This document shows, one piece after another, positions 57,824-64,000 of a stretch of DNA of 64,000 bases. The stretch spans positions 4,224,992 through 4,288,991 of the forward strand of contig NZ_MQWD01000001.1 in the NCBI RefSeq assembly GCF_002283365.1, given 5' to 3'. Every line of letters starts with the position of its first letter. The stretch's first letter is position 1. The notes under the pieces were generated by a model. That model searched no databases and was not told the origin of the DNA. It saw only the letters and a list, made by a program, of their open reading frames with translations. The stretch is from Rubrivirga marina (lineage in GTDB: Bacteria > Bacteroidota > Rhodothermia > Rhodothermales > Rubricoccaceae). The translations under genes were made by a program, and so were the position numbers.

Positions 57824-60800
57824 CTATCCGAGGCGGACGGTCACGGCGTGCTCGGCGCCGTCGGAAACCAGCGGGACGCGCGCCGTGCCGCCCTCGACCG
57901 TCACGGCCTCCCCGTCGACCTCGGCGGAGGTGGCGCCTCCGGGACCGTCGCGCACGACGCGGACGACGTACACGGTCCCCCGCGCGTCGGTCCGGTAGCG
58001 GAGCGAGTAGCCGTCCCAGTCGTCGGGGACGCGCGGCGTGAGGACGAGGGCCTCGGCCTGGCGGCGGAGCCCGAGGATCGTCTCGACGGACACGCGCCAC
58101 ATCCACCCCGCCGAGCCGGTGTACCACGTCCACCCGCCGCGCCCGACGTGGGGCTCCACCGAATAGACGTCGGCGGCGATGGCGTAGGGCTCGGTCTTGT
58201 AGCGGTCGGCCAGGGCCGGCGTCCGCGTGTGGTTGACCGGCATGATCATCCGCAGGAGCTCCGTCGCGCGGTCGGTCCGGCCCGCCTCGGCGAAGGCGCG
58301 GATGGCCCACAGCACGCCGTGCGTGTACTGCCCGCCGTTCTCGCGGACGCCCGGGAGGTAGCCCTTGATGTAACCGGGGTCGTGCCCGGTGATGTCGAAC
58401 GGCGGCGTGAGAAGGCGGATGATCCCGGCCCGCTCGTCGACGAGGTGCTGGTCGACGGCGTCGAGGACCGAGTCGACGCGGTCGTCAGGCGCGACGCCCG
58501 AGATGATCGACCAGCCCTGGGCGATGGCGTCGATCCGGCACTCGTCGTTCTGGGCCGAGCCGAGCGGCGTGCCGTCGTCGTAAAACGCGCGGCGGTACCA
58601 CTGGCCGTCCCAGCCGTCGGCGTTGAGCGCCCGTTCGAGATCGGCGAGATACGCCGTGTACGTCTCGGCCCGCTGGCGGTCGCCACGGCGCTCGGCGATG
58701 GGGATGAACCGGTGGAGGATGTGGGCGAGGAAGAACCCGAGCCAGACGCTCTCGCCCTCCCCCTCGTTGCCGACGCGGTTCATCCCGTCGTTCCAGTCGC
58801 CGGAGCCCATGAGCGGGATCCCGTGGCGGCCCTTCGTGAGCGAGATGTCGATGGCGCGCGCGGCGTGCTCGTAGATCGAGCCCGTCTCGCCGCTCGGCTG
58901 CGGCGTCAGGAACACCTCGTCCTCGCCCTCCTCCAGCTGGCGCGCCGTGAGGAACCGGGCCTCCTCGTCCAGCAGCGTCTCGTCGCCCGTCGTTTCGAGC
59001 GTGAACCCGACGGCGTACGGGAGCCAGAGGAGGTCGTCGGAGAACCGCGTGCGGATGCCGGCGCCGGTGATCGGGTGCCACCAGTGGAGCACGTCGCCTT
59101 CGGTGAACTGGTGCTCAGCGTTCGTGAGGATCTGCGCCCGCGTGAGGTCGGGGCGCGTGTAGACCATCGCGAGGCTGTCCTGCAGCTGGTCGCGGAAGCC
59201 GTACGCGCCGCCGCTCTGGTAGAACGCGCTCCGGCCCCAGAGGCGGCAGCAGAGGTTCTGGTAGAGCAGCCAGCCGTTGACGAGCACGTCGAGGTCGGGC
59301 GCCGGCGTCTCGACGCGGACCGCGCCGAGCGTGTCTTCCCAGAACTGCGTCACGTCGTCGAGCGCGCGGTCCGCAGCCTCGGTCGTGGCGTAGCGGGCGA
59401 CGAGCGCGCGGACCTCGGCGACCGTCGGGGCCTGGCCGAGGAGGAACACGACCTCCTTCGTCTCGCCCGGCTCCAGCGCCAGCGGCACGCGGAGCGCGGC
59501 GCACGGGTCGACGTCGGTCTCCAGCCGCCCGTCGAGGGGCCCGCCGAGGCGGACGGCGTCGGGCGCCGAGGCGTGCCCGTTCCGCCCGATGAACGCGCCG
59601 CGCCGCGCGCTCACGGACTCGACCTCGGCGCCGGCGACGGCCACGAACGCGAGGCGCGTCCCGAACGTCTGGTTGTACGGGTTGTGGGCGAGGACCGCGC
59701 CCGATTCGAGGTCGCGCTCGACCACGACGTACGGCGCGTTCGGCTCGCGGCGCTCGCCCAGCACCCACTCCGCGTAGCGGTAGAGCGAGAGCCTCCGCGC
59801 CTTGTCGGTCGTGTTCGTCACGCGCAGGCGGACCAGCTTCAAGGGGTCGCGCTGCGGGACGAACGCGGTCGTCTCGGTTTCGAGGCCTCCCCAGGCGGTC
59901 GTCCACGACGTCGAGCCCCAGGCGTGGCGCGTCTCGTAGGGCGCCGGCGCGGGGGCCGGGCGCGGCGTCGGCGTCCAGAACACGCCCGCGTCGTCGTCGC
60001 GGAGGTAGAGGGCCTCGCCGGCGGGGTCGGTGACCGGGTCGTTGGACCACGGCGTGAGCTTGTTCTGCTGCGAGTTCCGGGCCCACGTGTAGCCCTCGCC
60101 GCTCTCGGTCGCCGTGAACCCCGCGGCCCGGTTGGCGACCACGTTGATCCACGGGAGCGGCGTCCGCTCGTCCGCCGCCCCGCCCCGCTGGCGGACGACG
60201 TAGGCGCGGCCGTCGTCTTCGAAGCCGCCGTAGCCGTTCATGAACTGGAGCGTCTCGCGGACCGGGGCCGGCATGGCCGCCGCGATCCCGAGTTCTTCGT
60301 AGCGGGCCGCCGCGTCGGCGTGCGTCGCCGGGACCGCCTCGGCGCCGCCGTAGGCTTGGCCGTCACCGCCGGGCGCAGGTGCGGCCACGACGGCGTGCGC
60401 GTCGGCTACGCCGACCGTCGCCGACGTGAGGAGCGTCGGGACCTCGCCGAGGAAGACGACGCGCGCCGCCGTGTGGAACAGCGTCACGTCCTCGTCGGGC
60501 ATCCCGTCGCTGCGACGGAGGAACACGCCGCCGCGCTGGCCGAGGAGGCCGCGCTGCGGCGAGCCCTCGACGGCGGCCGTGAGCGCCTCCTGGAGGCTGT
60601 CGGCGTAGCTCGGCGGGTGGTCGTTGAGCACGACGACGTCGACCTCGAGCCCGCGGCGGCGCCAGAACGCGTGCATCCGGAGGAGCAGCCGGAACGCGTC
60701 GAGCTCCTCCATCCGCCCGATCCGGAACAGCAGGATCGGGAGGTCGCCCGAGACGCCGTAGGCCCAGAGCCCCGACTGGGGGCGGACGTTCCGCTGGCGC

Positions 60801-63800
60801 GTGTGGGGCGGCGCGGCGAGGCGCGGGTCGCCGTAGAGGAGACGGCTGGCGATCTCCTGCGCGTTGAGGGCCTCCTCCGCCGAGAGCCCGAGGTGGCCCA
60901 ACTCGACGAGCCCGTACGTCGAGGCCAGCTCGAAGGCGCGCTGCGAGGCGTCGGGGTGGTCGTAGCGCTCCGCCAGCCGCTCGGCCTCCTCGCGCGTGTC
61001 CGCGACCGCCAGCGAGAACACGACGGTGACGCTCTGCTTCGGCTGGAGCGTCACGACGCGCCGGAGCGACACGACGGGGTCGAGGACCGCCCCGGCCGTC
61101 CGCGAGAGCTGCGTGCCGGGGTCGAGCGCGGCCGGGGCGTCGAGCGTCCGGCCCCGGCCGATGAAGCGCATCCGGTCGGTCTCGTACTGGAGCGGCGAAA
61201 TCGCCGCCCGGTCAGCTCGCGCGAGGCCCTGGTCGGCCACGGCGTGGACCAGCCAGCGGCGGACGTCGTTCTCGGCGCGCGGCCGGCGCGTGGCGATGAG
61301 GGCGTTGTTCTTGGGGATGTACTCGGTCTCGACGAACAGCTTCGAGAAGGCCGGGTGGCCGAGGTCGCCGGCGGGGGGCTGGAGCACGACCTCGGCGTAG
61401 CTCGTCAGCTCGATCGTCCGCGGCCGGTCCTCGTAGTTCGTGACCGTCACGCGGCGGACCTCGACGTCGTCTTCCGGCGACACGACGGCCTCGGTGAACG
61501 TCTCGATCCAGTCGTCGACGCGGGCCGTCTCGACCTTGTTGAGGTGGACCCACACGTCGTACCGGTCCGGCGGCGCGGCCGACGTCACCGGCTGCGCCGC
61601 GTTCGACCAGTACCGCCCGCTCTCGAGGTCGCGGACGTAGACGAAGAAGCCGTCGGCGTCGCGCGTCCGGTCGCCGTGCCAGCGCGTGAGCGCCACGTCG
61701 TTGAGCTTCGAGTAGCCGGTACCGGAGGTCGTGAGGAGCGTGGCGTAGCGCCCGTTCGAGAGGAGGGCCCCGTGCGGCGTCGGGTCCTCGGTGCTCTCGA
61801 TCCCGAAGTGCTCGACGCGGGCCTCGACCGGCGTGATGTCGACCGGCTCCACGTCGGTCTCGTCGAGCGGGTGCGGGTCGATCTTCTCGACGACGGACGG
61901 CACGCGCTCCTGCAAGAGGATCTCGACCGAGCGGACCAGCGGGTCGCGGTGGAACCGCTCCTGGAAACGGTTGCCCTCCAACACGTTCGCGAGGGCCAGG
62001 AGTCCCATCCCCTGGTGGTGCGCCATGTACGACGTGACGAGCGAGAACGGCGTGTCGCCGTCGGCCGTCACGCGGCCCGGCGTGTAGTCGACGGCCTCGT
62101 AGTAGCCCATCGGCCCGAAGGCGCCCGTGTCGTCGAGCTTCTCGAGGTTCGAGAGCGCCCGCTCGGGTCGGACCATCAGGGCGAGGAGCGTCGAGTACGG
62201 CGAGACCACGTAGTCGTCGCCGAGGCCGCGCTTGAGGCCGAGGTACGGCACGCCGAAGGCGCGATACTGGTAGGTCAGGTGCAGGTCCAAGAGCGCGTAG
62301 CCGCTCTCGGAGATCCCCCACGGGCGGTCCTTCGTGCGGCCGTAGAGCCGCTGGAGCGAGACGGCGTTGTAGCAGGCGTCGTAGAGGAGCGTCCGTTCGT
62401 AGAGCCGGGTGTAGAGGACCGGCATGAGGTACTCGAACATGGTCCCGCTCCACGAGAGCAGCGCGCGCCGGGCCCGCGTCACGCGCGTCGGGCGCGAGAG
62501 GTGGAACCAGTGCTCGGGTGGCGCCTCGCCCTTGGCGATGGCGAGGAGCGACGCGAGGCGGGCCTCGCTCGCCAGGAGGTCGTACGTGTACGGGTCCGGC
62601 CGCGCCATCCCGGCGTCGTAGCCGATCCGGAAGAGGTTGCGCTCGGCGTCGTAGAGCGGCCGGAAGTCCATGTCGCGGACGAGCGCGTCGGCCCGGTCGG
62701 CGAGGTCGTGGGCGGCGTCGACCCACGTCCGGATCGTCGCCCGGCCCGCCTCGATGGACCGGCGGGCGGGGCCGGCGTCGAGGTCGTCCAGCGCGGCGTC
62801 GAGGCGGGTGGCGAGGCCACCGAGCGTCGTCGCGGCGTCGAGGTCGGCGGCGAGGCCGGCCGGGAGGCCCACGCCGTCGCGGAGCCACGGGGCCACGGCG
62901 TCGACCTCCTCGACGTAGAGCCGCGCCTGCTCGGCGAGCGCGGCCGTCCAGTCGCGGGCGTCCGGGTGCTCGTGGGCCGAGGCCGAGGCGAGCCCGCGCG
63001 CGAGCCGGTCGACCGTCACGATCCGCTCGCGCCAAGCCGCGATCCCACGGGGGGCCCGCTCGTCGAGCACGCGCTGGACGGCCGCCCGCGCGTCGCGCGC
63101 CGGGCCGCCCGTCACGTCGACCTGGGCGAGCGTGTCGCGGAACCCGTACAGCACGCGCCGCCCGGGCCACGGCGTCTCCGTCACTTCGAGCACGCCCTGC
63201 TTCAGCACGAGGAGAGCCCCGGCGAGGTTGCCCGAGTCGACCGTCGAGACGTAGCGCGGGGCCATGACGGCGCCCGACTGCGTGTCGTACCAGTTGTAGA
63301 GGTGGCCCTGGTACCGCTCCAGCCCCTCGACCGAGTCCAGCATCTTCCCGAGGCGGGCGATCTCCTCGCCGCGCGGGAGGTAGCCGAGGTCGCGCGCCGC
63401 CTGGACGGCGTTGACCGCGAGGCCGATGTTCGTGGGCGAGGTCCGGCGCGCGAGGCCCTGGGACGGCTGAACCTGGAGGTTGTCGGGCGGGAGCCAGCGG
63501 TCGCGGTCGCTCAGGACCTCGTCGAAGAACCGCCACGTCCGCCGCGCGACGGACCGGAGGCGGAGGCGGTCGTCGCTCGTCAGCGTGTACTCGTCGAGGT
63601 CGATGGGCTGGCTGACGGACCGCGCGATCCAAGGGGCCGCGATCCAGGCCGCGGCGAACGGGAGGGCCGTGAACCACGCGATGGGCTCGGTGAGCGTGAC
63701 CGAGGCCAGCACCACGAGGCCCCAGCCCACCGAGGCCCACATCGACCCCGGAATCTCCTTCGCCGACTCCTCGGCCTGCTGCGCCGTCGTCCACTCCAGA

Positions 63801-64000
63801 AGGTTCGCCTTCGACACGAACAGCCGCCAGAGCGTCCGCCCGATGGCGTCGAGCATCACGACCGACTGGTGGGCCAGGAACGCGACCGACAGCCCGATCT
63901 GGCGGGCGTGCATCACGACGTCGGCCCAGACGACCCGGAGCCAGCTCGACGTGACGGTGTCGGGCGGCTGGAACAGGAAGCCGTGCGCGGCCGGCGCGTA
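57824..64000 (-). CDS. Cyclic beta-1,2-glucan synthase-like GH94 protein (NdvB-type, partial)
   Basis: The frame is open to the window edge; 2058 residues are visible and the N-terminal part is missing. Order seen: membrane segments (WGLVVLASVTLTEPIAWFTA, FAAAWIAAPWIA), a glycoamylase-like domain (TSPTNIGLAVNAVQAARDLG, DSGNLAGALLVLKQG), two GH94/GT36 beta domains and a C-terminal (alpha/alpha)6 catalytic part with WYTGSAGWMWR and GSGDWNDGMNRVG, the phosphorylase catalytic-Asp region. NdvB/Cgs enzymes have an upstream GT84 domain that makes cyclic beta-1,2-glucans; whether it is present lies beyond the window. Periplasmic glucan for osmoadaptation is a reasonable role. Confidence 0.85.
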   Translation of the reverse strand, partial: YAPAAHGFLFQPPDTVTSSWLRVVWADVVMHARQIGLSVAFLAHQSVVMLDAIGRTLWRLFVSKANLLEWTTAQQAEESAKEIPGSMWASVGWGLVVLASVTLTEPIAWFTALPFAAAWIAAPWIARSVSQPIDLDEYTLTSDDRLRLRSVARRTWRFFDEVLSDRDRWLPPDNLQVQPSQGLARRTSPTNIGLAVNAVQAARDLGYLPRGEEIARLGKMLDSVEGLERYQGHLYNWYDTQSGAVMAPRYVSTVDSGNLAGALLVLKQGVLEVTETPWPGRRVLYGFRDTLAQVDVTGGPARDARAAVQRVLDERAPRGIAAWRERIVTVDRLARGLASASAHEHPDARDWTAALAEQARLYVEEVDAVAPWLRDGVGLPAGLAADLDAATTLGGLATRLDAALDDLDAGPARRSIEAGRATIRTWVDAAHDLADRADALVRDMDFRPLYDAERNLFRIGYDAGMARPDPYTYDLLASEARLASLLAIAKGEAPPEHWFHLSRPTRVTRARRALLSWSGTMFEYLMPVLYTRLYERTLLYDACYNAVSLQRLYGRTKDRPWGISESGYALLDLHLTYQYRAFGVPYLGLKRGLGDDYVVSPYSTLLALMVRPERALSNLEKLDDTGAFGPMGYYEAVDYTPGRVTADGDTPFSLVTSYMAHHQGMGLLALANVLEGNRFQERFHRDPLVRSVEILLQERVPSVVEKIDPHPLDETDVEPVDITPVEARVEHFGIESTEDPTPHGALLSNGRYATLLTTSGTGYSKLNDVALTRWHGDRTRDADGFFVYVRDLESGRYWSNAAQPVTSAAPPDRYDVWVHLNKVETARVDDWIETFTEAVVSPEDDVEVRRVTVTNYEDRPRTIELTSYAEVVLQPPAGDLGHPAFSKLFVETEYIPKNNALIATRRPRAENDVRRWLVHAVADQGLARADRAAISPLQYETDRMRFIGRGRTLDAPAALDPGTQLSRTAGAVLDPVVSLRRVVTLQPKQSVTVVFSLAVADTREEAERLAERYDHPDASQRAFELASTYGLVELGHLGLSAEEALNAQEIASRLLYGDPRLAAPPHTRQRNVRPQSGLWAYGVSGDLPILLFRIGRMEELDAFRLLLRMHAFWRRRGLEVDVVVLNDHPPSYADSLQEALTAAVEGSPQRGLLGQRGGVFLRRSDGMPDEDVTLFHTAARVVFLGEVPTLLTSATVGVADAHAVVAAPAPGGDGQAYGGAEAVPATHADAAARYEELGIAAAMPAPVRETLQFMNGYGGFEDDGRAYVVRQRGGAADERTPLPWINVVANRAAGFTATESGEGYTWARNSQQNKLTPWSNDPVTDPAGEALYLRDDDAGVFWTPTPRPAPAPAPYETRHAWGSTSWTTAWGGLETETTAFVPQRDPLKLVRLRVTNTTDKARRLSLYRYAEWVLGERREPNAPYVVVERDLESGAVLAHNPYNQTFGTRLAFVAVAGAEVESVSARRGAFIGRNGHASAPDAVRLGGPLDGRLETDVDPCAALRVPLALEPGETKEVVFLLGQAPTVAEVRALVARYATTEAADRALDDVTQFWEDTLGAVRVETPAPDLDVLVNGWLLYQNLCCRLWGRSAFYQSGGAYGFRDQLQDSLAMVYTRPDLTRAQILTNAEHQFTEGDVLHWWHPITGAGIRTRFSDDLLWLPYAVGFTLETTGDETLLDEEARFLTARQLEEGEDEVFLTPQPSGETGSIYEHAARAIDISLTKGRHGIPLMGSGDWNDGMNRVGNEGEGESVWLGFFLAHILHRFIPIAERRGDRQRAETYTAYLADLERALNADGWDGQWYRRAFYDDGTPLGSAQNDECRIDAIAQGWSIISGVAPDDRVDSVLDAVDQHLVDERAGIIRLLTPPFDITGHDPGYIKGYLPGVRENGGQYTHGVLWAIRAFAEAGRTDRATELLRMIMPVNHTRTPALADRYKTEPYAIAADVYSVEPHVGRGGWTWYTGSAGWMWRVSVETILGLRRQAEALVLTPRVPDDWDGYSLRYRTDARGTVYVVRVVRDGPGGATSAEVDGEAVTVEGGTARVPLVSDGAEHAVTVRLG

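Overview
The window is very GC-rich, gene-dense bacterial chromosome. Several traits point to the Rhodothermota/Bacteroidota side, most likely a marine Rubricoccaceae-type organism (Rubrivirga/Rubricoccus-like): no visible Shine-Dalgarno sites, a recurring TAnCTT promoter element resembling the Bacteroidota -7 box, many ATGA/GTGA gene overlaps, and genes for FloA, IcmF, TorF-type and beta-helix surface proteins. This placement is inference. I saw no rRNA, tRNA, CRISPR array, complete insertion sequence or prophage.

Region 1 (1-11.0 kb, all + strand) is a copper-handling island. In order it holds an RND adaptor tail with DUF3347, a TolC/CusC-type outer-membrane factor, a Tat-exported multicopper oxidase, a DUF305 protein, a Spy/CpxP-like protein, a small lipoprotein, a DUF411 lipoprotein, a BNR-type lipoprotein, a DUF6010 membrane protein, a DUF302 protein, a MerR regulator, the CopA ATPase and a CopZ-like chaperone. 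A 20-bp dyad before copA is the likely MerR operator. A small repeat protein follows.

Region 2 (11.5-15.9 kb) is a minus-strand cassette: a stand-alone 2-oxoacid-dehydrogenase-type acyltransferase coupled to a cytochrome P450, a membrane protein, and a DUF4230 protein. MITE-like inverted-repeat elements lie on both sides of it.

Region 3 (15.9-24.0 kb, minus) combines cell-envelope genes (GT4 and GT2 glycosyltransferases, a polysaccharide pyruvyl transferase, a flippase) with two bacterial-microcompartment shell proteins, a YbbR-domain protein and an EamA transporter. No microcompartment enzymes are in view. One shell protein carries a Rho_N-like C-terminal tail.

Region 4 (24.1-41.2 kb) is mostly housekeeping: a beta-helix lipoprotein, M1 peptidase, DoxX, FabI, a receiver-only protein, an inositol-phosphatase-family enzyme, BirA with a biotinyl carrier protein, PepE, a TorF-type porin, FloA, MoaC, MoaA, a 39-aa coupled membrane peptide, and a winged-helix/WD40 membrane regulator.

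Region 5 (41.2-64 kb) holds a possible structured RNA, an amidohydrolase, Dtd, a penicillin-acylase homologue lacking its nucleophile segment, a BadF-type kinase, PPK2, a frameshifted DUF937 gene, PabC/PabB, several unknown exported proteins, IcmF, and a very large partial cyclic beta-glucan synthase-like protein.

Three short-repeat systems overlay the genes: (i) a ~20-22 bp palindrome (consensus CCGCCTCGGCGCCGAGGCGG) that usually sits just after stop codons but also lies inside some coding sequences; (ii) ~110-140 bp elements with CATCCTGAGC-type inverted ends; (iii) 7-bp tandem arrays near gene starts, with a matching 7-bp duplication that breaks the DUF937 gene.
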